64,000 bases of DNA, from positions 315,430 through 379,429 of the forward strand of contig NZ_LGRA01000018.1 of NCBI RefSeq assembly GCF_003116095.1. The letters run 5' to 3'. Source of the stretch: Azospirillum sp. TSO35-2. Lineage in GTDB: Bacteria; Pseudomonadota; Alphaproteobacteria; Azospirillales; Azospirillaceae. Shown in pieces: positions 8,665 through 17,206 of the stretch. Every line of letters starts with the position of its first letter. Position 1 is the stretch's first letter. The position numbers were made by a program, and so were the translations under genes. The notes beneath the pieces are model-generated. The model was not told the DNA's origin. It was given only the letters and a program-made list of their open reading frames with translations, and did not search any database.

Positions 8665-9441
8665 ATGGAACAGACGTCCGATCACGGCAATCCCTCCTGT
8701 CGCCGCGCGTCAGGCGTGGCGTGCGAGGATTGCACCCTGCGGCGGTCGCACCTGTTCAAGCCGCTCGACCAGAACGAACTCGGCTATGTGAGCAGGCTCC
8801 GGGACCGGCAACTCGTGCGGCCGGCCGGAGCCAGACTGCTCAGCACCGGACCAGCCGGTGGCTTCATCTACACGCTCTATTCGGGCTGGGCGTTCCGATC
8901 GATCCGGCTGGCGGACGGCTCGCGGCAGATCGTCGAAATCCTGCTGCCGGGGGACGTGTTCGGTCTGCATGTGGCGTTGCTTGGCAACTGGGACTACGAG
9001 GTCACCGCGCTGACGCGGACCGTGCTGTGCCGGTTGAGGGCGCCGTCGCTGGATGACCTCTGCACCCAGGTCCCGGCGCTGAACCGGGCGCTGATCCACA
9101 CGCTGGTCGACGACAAGCGGCGCGCCGACAGCCGGCTCGCGGTGCTCGGCCGCACGTTGGGGCCGCAACGCATTGCCTACCTGATGCTGGAGCTGGCGGA
9201 ACGGCTGGAGGAGACGGGCGAACTGAAGGACGGCTGCTGCGCCTTTCCCTTGCGCCGCCGCCATCTCGCCGACGCCACCGGCCTGTCGGGAACCCACGTC
9301 AACCGTTCCCTCGGCGAACTGCGGGAGAAGCGGCTCGCCCATCTCGAGGACGGTCGGCTCACGATCCTCGATCGCGAGCGGCTGGCCGGCTTCGCCGGCT
9401 ACACCCCCTTGGGGCGGCGGGTCCAGCGGCTGATCCTCTGA
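8665..9441 (+). CDS. Crp/Fnr-family transcriptional regulator
   Basis: 258 residues. An N-terminal cyclic-nucleotide-like beta-barrel (IYTLYSGWAFRSIRLADGSR, EILLPGDVFGL) is joined by a long helix to a winged-helix domain with the recognition segment RRRHLADATGLSGTHVNRSL. The N-terminus carries a CEDC motif and an earlier Cys (SCRRASGVACEDCTLR), a spacing like that used by Fnr-type iron-sulphur sensors, but whether a cluster binds is unknown. ATG 8665 starts the conserved region; its ribosome-binding site is weak. It lies between the orphan Rieske gene and the EcfG-like sigma gene and may control either. Confidence 0.85.
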   Translation: MEQTSDHGNPSCRRASGVACEDCTLRRSHLFKPLDQNELGYVSRLRDRQLVRPAGARLLSTGPAGGFIYTLYSGWAFRSIRLADGSRQIVEILLPGDVFGLHVALLGNWDYEVTALTRTVLCRLRAPSLDDLCTQVPALNRALIHTLVDDKRRADSRLAVLGRTLGPQRIAYLMLELAERLEETGELKDGCCAFPLRRRHLADATGLSGTHVNRSLGELREKRLAHLEDGRLTILDRERLAGFAGYTPLGRRVQRLIL

Positions 9442-9460
9442 GCACCAATCATTAAATCGC

Positions 9461-9472
9461 GCACATATGTGC
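9461..9472. promoter_or_regulatory. Perfect 12-bp palindrome upstream of the sigma promoter
   Basis: GCACATATGTGC, centred 14 nt upstream of the GGAAC box at 9481. Its position suits an activator or repressor site for the sigma gene; the neighbouring Crp/Fnr protein is one candidate, though the sequence is not a canonical Fnr box. Confidence 0.4.
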
Positions 9473-9480
9473 TGAACTGC

Positions 9481-9506
9481 GGAACCCCTGTCGACGACGG
9501 ACCGTT
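9481..9506 (+). promoter_or_regulatory. EcfG-type promoter of the sigma-factor gene (autoregulation)
   Basis: GGAAC at 9481-9485, 17-nt spacer, CGTT at 9503-9506, an exact EcfG consensus 64 nt before the ATG at 9571. It suggests that the sigma factor transcribes its own gene. Confidence 0.8.
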
Positions 9507-9570
9507 GGATTTTTGATGTTCGGCAACCGCACTCCGGCTGCCGGCCACCGCCAACAGGCAGGATTCCAGC

Positions 9571-10401
9571 ATGACCACATCCTTTCACAAGGAGCTGCTG
9601 ACATGCATCCCGGAGCTGCGGTGCTACGCCCTCAAGCTCACGGGCGAGTATGCGGCTGCCGAGGATCTCGTGCAGGACTGCCTGGAGCGTGCGCTGAGGA
9701 ACGCCGAGAAGTTCGAGCTGGGCACCAACCTGGAAGCTTGGCTGACGACGATCATCAAGAACCTCTTTTTCACCCAGTGTCGGCGCTGTCGCCGTTGCCA
9801 TGAGGTCGAACTGGACGAGCATGACGGAATCGTCCCGCCGCCACAGATCACGCGTATCGCTCTCCACGAGGTCGAGGGGGCAATCCACGCCCTTCCGCCG
9901 CGCCAGCGCGATCTCCTGCAACTGGTGGCCATCGATGGTGTCTCGTACCAGGACGCGGCGGACCGCCTGGGCGTGCCGGTCGGGACCATCCGTTCGCGCC
10001 TTTCCCGTGCCCGCGAGCAGGTCCGCCACATTCTGGAGCGGCGGGAGCGCTCCGTACGGGCTCCGTCGGTGCGCGCCGTTCAGTCGCATCCCGCTCCCCC
10101 GCCGCCCGCCGCGGCGGCAGCGCCGGACACAGCCGCTCCAGCGCCGGGTGCGCTTCGACTGCGGCCCTCTGCGCTGCCTGTGTGCTTGGCCGAACTGTGC
10201 CGCCGCTTCTCGACGGGCGCGTCCCGCGCCGCCCGGCTCGCCGTGCCCCCTCGCTGGGAATGGCTTCGGCGCAGACCGGTGCGTGAGAGATCGACGCTGG
10301 AGAGCATCCGCACAAGAGGGCCGCCGTCCGCCGACAAGCGGCCGCCGTTGAGAGCCGGCTTGCCTCCCCCTGACGGAACCACCCGTGTCGTCGGCCATTG
10401 A
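9571..10401 (+). CDS. ECF sigma factor, EcfG-like, with long C-terminal tail
   Basis: 276 residues. Region 2 is clear (ALKLTGEYAAAEDLVQDCLE with the DLVQD core-binding motif, then LGTNLEAWLTTIIKNLFF). Region 4 is equally clear (LPPRQRDLLQLVAIDGVSYQ, then VGTIRSRLSRAREQ, the -35 reading helix). Both resemble the EcfG general-stress group. Normal members end near residue 165-185; here about 110 further residues follow, proline/alanine-rich then arginine-rich, with no known domain. No nepR or phyR lies nearby, so this is probably a secondary EcfG paralogue. An exact EcfG promoter lies upstream. Confidence 0.85.
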   Translation: MTTSFHKELLTCIPELRCYALKLTGEYAAAEDLVQDCLERALRNAEKFELGTNLEAWLTTIIKNLFFTQCRRCRRCHEVELDEHDGIVPPPQITRIALHEVEGAIHALPPRQRDLLQLVAIDGVSYQDAADRLGVPVGTIRSRLSRAREQVRHILERRERSVRAPSVRAVQSHPAPPPPAAAAAPDTAAPAPGALRLRPSALPVCLAELCRRFSTGASRAARLAVPPRWEWLRRRPVRERSTLESIRTRGPPSADKRPPLRAGLPPPDGTTRVVGH

Positions 10402-10431
10402 GGGGCTGAACCGATGTAAACAGGACGATTG

Positions 10432-11178
10432 ATGCCACTCTCCATTCAGGCGGGCCTGTGGGGCCTGCTCAGCGGTTCGGCGCTGCTGCTCGGCGCCGCG
10501 GCCGCGTATCTGGCGCGCATCCCGCAACGGGTGATCGCGGGGGTCATGGCGTTTGGCAGCGGCGTGCTGATTTCGGCGCTGTCGTTCGAGCTGATGGACG
10601 AGGCGATCCGGCGTGGCGGCTTTCCGGCGACGGCGGCGGGCTTCCTGGGCGGGGCACTGGTCTACACCGTCGCCAACGTCATCGTGTCGCGACGCGGCGC
10701 CAAGCACCGCAAGCGGTCCGGCGGGCAGCAGAACGGCGACGCGGGCAGCGGTCTGGCGATCGCCGTCGGCGCGCTGCTTGACGGCATCCCCGAGTCCATC
10801 GTCATCGGCGTCAGCCTGATCGAGGGCGGCTCTGTCAGCTTCGTCGCGGTCGTCGCCGTGTTCCTTTCCAACGTGCCGGAGGGCCTGTCGAGCGCCGCCG
10901 GCATGACGAAGGCTGGCCGCTCGGCCGCTTACATCTTCGGCCTGTGGGGCGGCATCGCGCTGGTCTCCGGGCTGGCATCATGGCTGGGCTACGTGGTGTT
11001 CGCCGGGCTGGGCGACGCTGTGGTGGCGGCGACGCAGGCGGTTGCGGCTGGCGCCATCCTGGCGATGATCGCCGACACCATGATCCCGGAAGCGTTCGAG
11101 GAGACCCATGACTACGCCGGCTTCATCACGGTCGCCGGCTTCCTCGCCGCGTTCGCGCTGTCCAAGATGGGCGGGTAG
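10432..11178 (+). CDS. ZIP-family metal transporter
   Basis: 248 residues, about eight membrane helices. The metal-path motifs are visible: LLDGIPESIVIGVSL in the fourth helix region (His replaced by Asp, then Pro-Glu) and FLSNVPEGLSSAAGM in the fifth. Such ZIP proteins carry zinc or other divalent cations across the inner membrane. The His of the usual HxxPEG motifs is replaced by Asp or Asn (DGIPES, NVPEG), so metal preference may differ from the classical zinc importers. ATG 10432 follows AGGA; it starts 30 nt after the sigma gene and is probably co-transcribed. Confidence 0.85.
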   Translation: MPLSIQAGLWGLLSGSALLLGAAAAYLARIPQRVIAGVMAFGSGVLISALSFELMDEAIRRGGFPATAAGFLGGALVYTVANVIVSRRGAKHRKRSGGQQNGDAGSGLAIAVGALLDGIPESIVIGVSLIEGGSVSFVAVVAVFLSNVPEGLSSAAGMTKAGRSAAYIFGLWGGIALVSGLASWLGYVVFAGLGDAVVAATQAVAAGAILAMIADTMIPEAFEETHDYAGFITVAGFLAAFALSKMGG

Positions 11179-11199
11179 GGGGCGCGCCGCCGCGCCCCC
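11178..11199. terminator. Strong hairpin between convergent genes
   Basis: A perfect 9-bp GC stem (GGGGGCGCG / CGCGCCCCC) with a 4-nt loop begins on the last base of the ZIP stop and ends 6 nt before the convergent TPP-enzyme stop. No T run follows, but position and strength suggest a bidirectional transcription or mRNA end. Confidence 0.6.
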
Positions 11200-11205
11200 G
11201 GTCGC

Positions 11206-13008
11206 TCACGTCTTCGTGCCGCCGCCGTGCGGCAAATAGCTCTCGACGAAGTCCTTCGCGGTGTCCTTCAGCATGTCCCAGACCTCCGGGTCGCCCTTGG
11301 CCAGCGTCGCCATCATGGCGGCGGCGTTTTTCAGCGTGATGTGCGGCGGCAGCGGCGGGACGTTGGGGTCGGTGAACGCCTCGACCACCACCGGACCGCG
11401 GGTCGCCAGCGCTTCGTCCCAGACCCGCCCGAGATCCTCGGGCTTGTCGACGAACAACCCCTTGAAGCCCAGCAACTCGGCGTAGCGGGCGTAGGGCACA
11501 TCGGGAAGCTGCTGCGAGGCATCGAACTTCGGGTCGCCGGCCTGCGCGCGCATCTCCCAGGTCACCTGGTTCAGGTCGCGGTTGTTGAGCACCAGCACCA
11601 CGAAGCGCGGGTCGGCCCACCGCTTCCAGTATCGCAACACGGTGATCAGCCCGTTCATGCCGTTCATCTGCATGGCGCCGTCGCCGACGATGGCGAGCAC
11701 CGGGCGGTCGGGGTGGGCGAACTTGGCGGCGATGGCGTAGGGCATGCCCGGCCCCATGGTGGCGAGGCCGCCGCACAGGCTGGCCTTCATGCCCCGGCGG
11801 ATCTTCAGGTCGCGGGCGTACCAGTTGGTGCCGGACCCGGTGTCGCAGGCGATCACCACGTCGTCGGGCAGCTTCGGCGACAGCTCCCAGAAAACGCGCT
11901 GCGGGTTCAGCGGCGTGGCGTCGTTCATCGCGCGCGCCTCCAGCACCTTCCACCAGTCGGCCACGCCGGATTCGATGCCCTGGCGCCAGGAGCGGTCCTG
12001 CTTGCGCTGGAGCAGCGGGATGAGCGCGCGCAGCGTGCCGGCGCTGTCACCAACGAGATTCACCTCCATCGGGTAGCGGATGCTGAGCATCTTCGGGTCG
12101 ATGTCGATCTGCACGCCGCGCGCCTGCCCCTCCTTGGGCAGGAACTCCGAATAGGGGAAGCCGGAGCCGATCATCAGCAGCGTGTCGCAGTTCACCATCA
12201 TCTCGTAACTGGGCCGGGTGCCGAGCAGGCCGATGGAGCCGGTGACGAAGGGCAGATCGTCGGGCAGCGCCGCCTTGCCGAGCAGCGCCTTGGCGACACC
12301 GGCCCCCAGGATGTCGGCCACCTCGATCACCTCGTCGGTCGCCTGCAGCGCCCCGGCACCGACCAGGATCGCCACCTTGGAGCCGGCGTTCAGCGCGTCG
12401 GCGGCGCGGCCCAGGTCTTCGTCGGTGGGGCGCACCACGGGGGCCGACCAGCCGACGCCGGAATGGATGGTGCCGTGGGCGCGCGGTGGCGTCTCCACCG
12501 CGTCCATCTCCTGCAGGTCGTTGGGCAGGATGATGCAGGTCACCGTGCGCTCCGCCTTGGCGATGCGCACCGCGCGGTCGACGAGGTGGCGGACCTGGGC
12601 CGGGGTGGAGGCCATGTGGACGTATTCGCCGGCAACGTCCTTGAACAGCGAGATGAGGTCCACCTCCTGCTGGTAGTGGCCGCCGAGCGCGGTCAGCGCC
12701 TGCTGCCCGACGATGGCGAGCACCGGCTGGTGGTCGAGCTTGGCGTCATAGAGGCCGTTCAGCAGGTGGATGGCGCCGGGGCCGGAGGTGGCGAGGCACA
12801 CCCCCAGCTCGCCGGTGTACTTGGCGTGCGCGGTCGCCATGAAGGCGGCCAGTTCCTCGTGCCGGGCCTGGACGAACTCGAAGCGGTCGCCGGCACGGGC
12901 CAGCGCGCCGACCAACCCGTTGATGCCGTCGCCCGGATAGCCGAAGACGCGCCGTACGCCCCATTGGGAGAGCCGCTGCCAAAAGAAGTCGCTGACGTTC
13001 GCAGCCAT
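11206..13008 (-). CDS. Thiamine-pyrophosphate enzyme, pyruvate oxidase (PoxB)-like
   Basis: 600 residues with the three-domain acetolactate synthase/pyruvate oxidase fold. The Pyr domain has FGYPGDGINGL and the catalytic Glu in RHEELAAFMA; a central FAD/nucleotide-type domain covers about residues 190-330; and the PP domain has the ThDP-binding GDGAMQMNGMNG...NN motif. Its closest family look is the pyruvate-oxidase-like group that decarboxylates pyruvate to acetate with electrons to quinone; other 2-oxoacids are possible. ATG 13008 has GAGAGG upstream. A near-consensus EcfG promoter lies on the same strand at 13055-13079, in keeping with a stationary-phase role like that of PoxB. Confidence 0.85.
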   Translation of the reverse strand: MAANVSDFFWQRLSQWGVRRVFGYPGDGINGLVGALARAGDRFEFVQARHEELAAFMATAHAKYTGELGVCLATSGPGAIHLLNGLYDAKLDHQPVLAIVGQQALTALGGHYQQEVDLISLFKDVAGEYVHMASTPAQVRHLVDRAVRIAKAERTVTCIILPNDLQEMDAVETPPRAHGTIHSGVGWSAPVVRPTDEDLGRAADALNAGSKVAILVGAGALQATDEVIEVADILGAGVAKALLGKAALPDDLPFVTGSIGLLGTRPSYEMMVNCDTLLMIGSGFPYSEFLPKEGQARGVQIDIDPKMLSIRYPMEVNLVGDSAGTLRALIPLLQRKQDRSWRQGIESGVADWWKVLEARAMNDATPLNPQRVFWELSPKLPDDVVIACDTGSGTNWYARDLKIRRGMKASLCGGLATMGPGMPYAIAAKFAHPDRPVLAIVGDGAMQMNGMNGLITVLRYWKRWADPRFVVLVLNNRDLNQVTWEMRAQAGDPKFDASQQLPDVPYARYAELLGFKGLFVDKPEDLGRVWDEALATRGPVVVEAFTDPNVPPLPPHITLKNAAAMMATLAKGDPEVWDMLKDTAKDFVESYLPHGGGTKT

Positions 13009-13054
13009 GGTCGCCTCTCGATGTCTTTGCAGGGTGGATTGCCGTTGCCGCCTC

Positions 13055-13079
13055 AACGGCCGGCGGCGGCCCCGGTTCG
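13055..13079 (-). promoter_or_regulatory. EcfG-like promoter (one mismatch) for the TPP enzyme
   Basis: Read on the minus strand: CGAAC at 13079-13075, 16-nt spacer, CGTT at 13058-13055. One mismatch in the -35 box. It lies 47 nt before the start codon at 13008. Confidence 0.5.
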
Positions 13080-13097
13080 GGCGGCGACCGCATTTTA

Positions 13098-13122
13098 TGG
13101 GGAACCGCGGCGGGGACCGGGA
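13098..13122 (+). promoter_or_regulatory. EcfG-like promoter (one mismatch) for the enolase-superfamily operon
   Basis: GGAAC at 13098-13102, 16-nt spacer, AGTT at 13119-13122; the first base of the -10 box differs from the consensus. It lies 39 nt before the ATG at 13161, back to back with the promoter on the other strand. Confidence 0.5.
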
Positions 13123-13160
13123 GTTGGCCCGGCACCCGTCACCAGGGTTCGAGCACGCCC

Positions 13161-14267
13161 ATGCCCCACGCCCCACGCGTTGAAACGCCCATTGAACGGA
13201 TCGGCGTCGAGACCTTCACCATTCCGACCGACCAACCCGAAGCCGACGGCACCATGGACTGGGACAGCACGACGCTGGTCGTGGTCACCGCCGAGGCGGG
13301 TGGCCGCAACGGGCTCGGCTACGGCTACGCCGATATGGCGACCGCCCGCCTGATTGCCGACAGGTTGGCGGGCCGGGTCGGCGGCATCGACGCCTTCGAC
13401 ACCAACCGCGCCTGGATCGTCATGACCGAGGCGGTGCGCAACCTCGGCCGGCCGGGCATCGCCGCCATGGCGATCTCGGCGGTGGACGTGGCGCTGTGGG
13501 ATCTGAAGGGCAGGTTGCTGGGGCTGGGCATCGCCGATCTGCTGGGCCGCGCCCGCGACGGCACGCCGGCCTATGGCAGCGGCGGCTTCACCTCCTATTC
13601 GGACGGGCGGTTGGTCGAGCAGCTCGCCGGCTGGGCGCGCGACGGGCTGTCGGCCGTCAAGATGAAGATCGGCCGCGACGCCGGGAGGGATCGGGAGCGC
13701 GTGGCGCTGGTGCGCACCGCCATAGGCCCCGATACCGACCTCTATGTCGACGCCAACGGCGCCTATGACCGCAAGCTGGCGCTGGCCCAGGCCGGGCGCT
13801 TCGCCGATCAGGGCGTGGCCTGGTTCGAGGAGCCGGTGTCGTCGGACGACCTGGAAGGCTTGCGCCTGCTGCGCGACCGCGGTCCCGGCGGCATGATGAT
13901 CGCGGCGGGGGAGTACGGCTACACGCCCATCTACTTCCGCCGCATGCTGGAGGCCGGCGCGGTCGACGTGCTCCAGGCCGACGGCACGCGCTGCGGCGGC
14001 ATCACCGGCTTCCTGGCCGCGGCGGCGCTGGCGGAGGCGTTCACGGTGCCGCTGTCGGCCCACACCGCGCCGACGCTGCACGCCCAGGTCGGCTGCGCCT
14101 GCCGCTCCTTGAAGAACATCGAGTATTTCCACGATCATGCCCGCATCGAGGCGATGCTGTTCGACGGCGCGATCACCCCGGTGAACGGCGAACTGGCGCC
14201 GGACCGGACGCGCCCCGGCCTCGGCATCGAGCTGAAGCGGGCCGACGCCGAGAGGTTCCGCACATGA
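13161..14267 (+). CDS. Enolase-superfamily (mandelate racemase/muconate lactonising) enzyme
   Basis: 368 residues. The capping domain fills the first ~130 residues, then the barrel carries the catalytic KMKIG (Lys-Xaa-Lys) at about residue 170, metal ligands Asp in YVDANGAY, Glu in WFEEPVSSDD and Glu in AAGEYGYTP, and a late His in SAHTAPTLHAQ. All residues for abstraction of the alpha-proton of a carboxylate are present, as in sugar-acid dehydratases and racemases; the substrate is unknown. Its stop overlaps the start of the YdiJ-like dehydrogenase by 4 nt, so the two probably act on the same hydroxyacid pathway. Confidence 0.85.
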   Translation: MPHAPRVETPIERIGVETFTIPTDQPEADGTMDWDSTTLVVVTAEAGGRNGLGYGYADMATARLIADRLAGRVGGIDAFDTNRAWIVMTEAVRNLGRPGIAAMAISAVDVALWDLKGRLLGLGIADLLGRARDGTPAYGSGGFTSYSDGRLVEQLAGWARDGLSAVKMKIGRDAGRDRERVALVRTAIGPDTDLYVDANGAYDRKLALAQAGRFADQGVAWFEEPVSSDDLEGLRLLRDRGPGGMMIAAGEYGYTPIYFRRMLEAGAVDVLQADGTRCGGITGFLAAAALAEAFTVPLSAHTAPTLHAQVGCACRSLKNIEYFHDHARIEAMLFDGAITPVNGELAPDRTRPGLGIELKRADAERFRT

Positions 14268-17185
14268 CCGACATCGACGTGCCCGCCTTGGTGGCCGCGC
14301 TGCGCAGCCGCGTGGATGGCGAGATCCGCTTTGGCGACGGCGACCGGGCGCTCTACGCCACCGATTCCTCCAATTACCGCGAAGTGCCCGTCGGCGTGGT
14401 GGTGCCCCATCACGTGGAGGCGCTGGCCGAGGCGGTGCGGGTGTGCTCCCACTTCGGTGTCCCGATCACGCAGCGCGGCGGCGGCACCGCGCTGGCCGGG
14501 CAGACCACCAACTACGCGGTCATCATCGACAGTTCGAAGTACTGCAACGGCTTTCTTTCCATCGACCTGGAGAAGCGGCTGGCGACGGTGGAGCCGGGGA
14601 TCACGCTGGACGAGGTGCAGAAGCGCTGCAAGCCGCACGGGCTGCGCTTCGGCCCCGACCCGTCGACGCACGACCACAACTCCATCGGCGGCATGATCGG
14701 CAACAACTCCGCCGGCCCACACTCGGTGATCGCCGGGGTCACCAGCCACAACGTCGAGAGCCTGGACATCCTCACCTACGACGGGCTGCGCCTGACCGTC
14801 GGCCGCACGACCGAGGCGGAGCTGGAGCGCTTCATCGCCGAGGGCGGACGGAAGGGGGAGATCTACGCGCGGCTGAAGGCCCTGCGCGACCGCTACGCCG
14901 ACGAGATCCGCCGCGTCTACCCGAAAATCCCGCGCCGGGTGTCGGGCTTCAACCTGGATTCGCTGCTGCCGGACGGGGACGGGGCGTTCAACCTCGCCCA
15001 GGCCCTGGTCGGCACCGAAGGGACCTGCGTCACGGTGCTGCGCGCCACGCTCAACCTCATCCCCGACCCACCGGCCAAGGTGGTGCTGGTCGCCGGGTTC
15101 GAGAGCGTGTGCCACGCCGCCGACATCGTCTGCGACGTGCGCGGCTTCGGCCCCGACGCCATCGAGGGGGTGGACGAGCGCCTGACCGACTTCATGCGCA
15201 AGAAGCACCTGCACGTCGATGACCTGAAGCTGCTGCCGGAGGGGCCGTCCTGGCTGTTCGTCGAGTTCGGCGGGGAGAGCCGCGACGACGCGCTCGCCAA
15301 GGCCCGCCGGCTGGAGGAGCATCTGCGCGGCCAGCCGCACGTCGAGGGCCTGAAGATCGTTGCCGACGACCACGAGCAGGAGCGGCTGTGGAAGGTGCGC
15401 GAATCCGGCCTCGGCGCCACCGCCTGGGTGCCTGGGGAGAAGCACGACACCTGGCCAGGCTGGGAGGACTCTGCGGTGGCGCCGGAAAACCTCGGCTCCT
15501 ACATGCGCGACCTGCTGGCGCTGTTCGACCGCTACGGCTACGAGCCGGCGCTGTACGGCCATTTCGGCGATGGGCTGATCCACTGCCGCGTCGGCTTCGG
15601 TCTGCACACGCGGCAGGAGGTGGACAGGTTCCGCGCCTTCCTGAACGACGCGGCCCATCTGGTGGTGCGGCACGGCGGCACCCTGTCCGGCGAACATGGC
15701 GACGGGCAGGCGCGGGCGCAGCTGCTGCCGATCATGTTCGGCGACGATCTCGTCCGCGCCTTCGCCGCGTTCAAGGCGATCTGGGACCCGGACAACCGGA
15801 TGAACCCGCACAAGGTCGTGCACCCCTTCGCCGTGGACCAGCATTTGCGGCTCGGGCCACGCTTCCACCCGCCGCACCTCGACCATGTCTTCGCCTACAA
15901 AGAGGATGGCGGGTCGTTCACCCACGCGCTGCTGCGCTGCGTCGGTGTCGGCAAGTGCCGACGGCACGAGGGCGGCACCATGTGTCCGAGCTTCCGCGCG
16001 ACGCGCGAGGAGAAGCACTCGACGCGCGGCCGGGCCCGCCTCCTGCAGGAGATGTTGCAAGGCGATCCCCTCGAAGCGGGCTGGGGGGACGAGACGATCC
16101 ATGACGCACTGCACCTCTGCCTCGGCTGCAAGGGCTGCAAGGCCGACTGCCCGGTCAATGTCGACATGGCGACCTACAAGGCAGAGTTCCTGCACCACCA
16201 TTACCAGGGCCGCATGCGCCCGCGTGCGGCCTACAGCATGGGGCTGATCCACCGCTGGGCGCGCTGGCTGGCCCCGGTGTGGTGGGCGCCCAACCTGGCG
16301 ACACGAACGCCGGTGTTCGGCCGGCTCTCGCGGGCGGCGGCGGGCATCGCGCCGCAGCGCCCGGTGCCGGCCTTCGCCCCGCGGACCTTTCGCCGGTCCT
16401 GGGCGCCGGAACCGGACCGTGGGCGTCCGCCCGTGGTGCTGTGGACCGACAGCTTCAACAACCATTTCACGCCCGAACCGCTGTTCGCCGCGGCCGAGGT
16501 GCTGGAGGCTGCCGGCTACGCCGTCACCATTCCGCGGGCGAACCTGTGCTGCGGCCGGCCTTACTACGACTTCGGTTGGCTGGATGCCGCCAAGCGCACT
16601 CTGAAGCGCACAATGGCCGGCCTGCGGCAGGAACTGGACGCCGGTGCCTATGTGGTCGGCATCGAGCCGAGCTGCCTGTCGGTGTTCCGTGACGAACTGC
16701 CCAACCTGTTCCCCGATGATGCGGAGGCCAAGCGGCTGACCCAGCGCACCATGCTGCTGGCCGAATTCCTGGAAAAGGTGGCGCGCTTCGACCCGCCGAC
16801 GCTGTCCGGCAAGGCCCTGGTGCATGGGCACTGCCACCACAAGGCGGTCTTCGGCATGGGGTGTGACGCCGCGCAGATCCGCAAGAGCGGGCTCGACGCG
16901 CGCGTCCTCGACGACGGCTGCTGCGGCATGGCCGGCGCCTTCGGCTATGAAGCGGACAAGTACGAGGTGTCGCTTGCCGTCTTCGACCAGGGGCTCGGCG
17001 CCACCTTGCGCGACGCGCCGCCCGATGCGCTGCTGATCGCCGATGGCTTCTCCTGCCGCCAGCAGGTCGAGCAGTTGACCGGCCGGCACGCGTGGACGCT
17101 GGCCGAGGTCTGGCGCGATGGGCTGCGCCGCCGGTCCTCGCACACGCCGGCCAACCGGGAACGCGCGCCTCACGCCGCCGAGTAG
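14264..17185 (+). CDS. FAD-linked 2-hydroxyacid dehydrogenase fused to Fe-S/CCG domains (YdiJ-like)
   Basis: 973 residues. Residues 1-230 form an FAD-binding type-4 domain (QRGGGTALAGQTTNYAVII, GGMIGNNSAGPHS). The FAD-oxidase C domain follows (GHFGDGLIHCRVGFG, HGGTLSGEHGDGQAR). A ferredoxin-like region with CVGVGKCRRHEGGTMCPS and CLGCKGCKADCPVN should bind 4Fe-4S clusters. The C-terminus has two cysteine-rich CCG units (CCGRPYYDFGW; HCHHK...DDGCCGMAG). This architecture is that of E. coli YdiJ, a D-2-hydroxyacid dehydrogenase. Expected to oxidise a 2-hydroxyacid and pass electrons to the respiratory chain. Coupled to the enolase-type gene. Confidence 0.88.
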   Translation: MTDIDVPALVAALRSRVDGEIRFGDGDRALYATDSSNYREVPVGVVVPHHVEALAEAVRVCSHFGVPITQRGGGTALAGQTTNYAVIIDSSKYCNGFLSIDLEKRLATVEPGITLDEVQKRCKPHGLRFGPDPSTHDHNSIGGMIGNNSAGPHSVIAGVTSHNVESLDILTYDGLRLTVGRTTEAELERFIAEGGRKGEIYARLKALRDRYADEIRRVYPKIPRRVSGFNLDSLLPDGDGAFNLAQALVGTEGTCVTVLRATLNLIPDPPAKVVLVAGFESVCHAADIVCDVRGFGPDAIEGVDERLTDFMRKKHLHVDDLKLLPEGPSWLFVEFGGESRDDALAKARRLEEHLRGQPHVEGLKIVADDHEQERLWKVRESGLGATAWVPGEKHDTWPGWEDSAVAPENLGSYMRDLLALFDRYGYEPALYGHFGDGLIHCRVGFGLHTRQEVDRFRAFLNDAAHLVVRHGGTLSGEHGDGQARAQLLPIMFGDDLVRAFAAFKAIWDPDNRMNPHKVVHPFAVDQHLRLGPRFHPPHLDHVFAYKEDGGSFTHALLRCVGVGKCRRHEGGTMCPSFRATREEKHSTRGRARLLQEMLQGDPLEAGWGDETIHDALHLCLGCKGCKADCPVNVDMATYKAEFLHHHYQGRMRPRAAYSMGLIHRWARWLAPVWWAPNLATRTPVFGRLSRAAAGIAPQRPVPAFAPRTFRRSWAPEPDRGRPPVVLWTDSFNNHFTPEPLFAAAEVLEAAGYAVTIPRANLCCGRPYYDFGWLDAAKRTLKRTMAGLRQELDAGAYVVGIEPSCLSVFRDELPNLFPDDAEAKRLTQRTMLLAEFLEKVARFDPPTLSGKALVHGHCHHKAVFGMGCDAAQIRKSGLDARVLDDGCCGMAGAFGYEADKYEVSLAVFDQGLGATLRDAPPDALLIADGFSCRQQVEQLTGRHAWTLAEVWRDGLRRRSSHTPANRERAPHAAE

Positions 17186-17206
17186 GACTAGGAAGGAGCA
17201 GGTTCC

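Noticed and set aside
11227..13353. A 708-codon open frame on the plus strand
   Set aside because: Shadow of the TPP enzyme on the opposite strand; His/Gln-rich nonsense composition.
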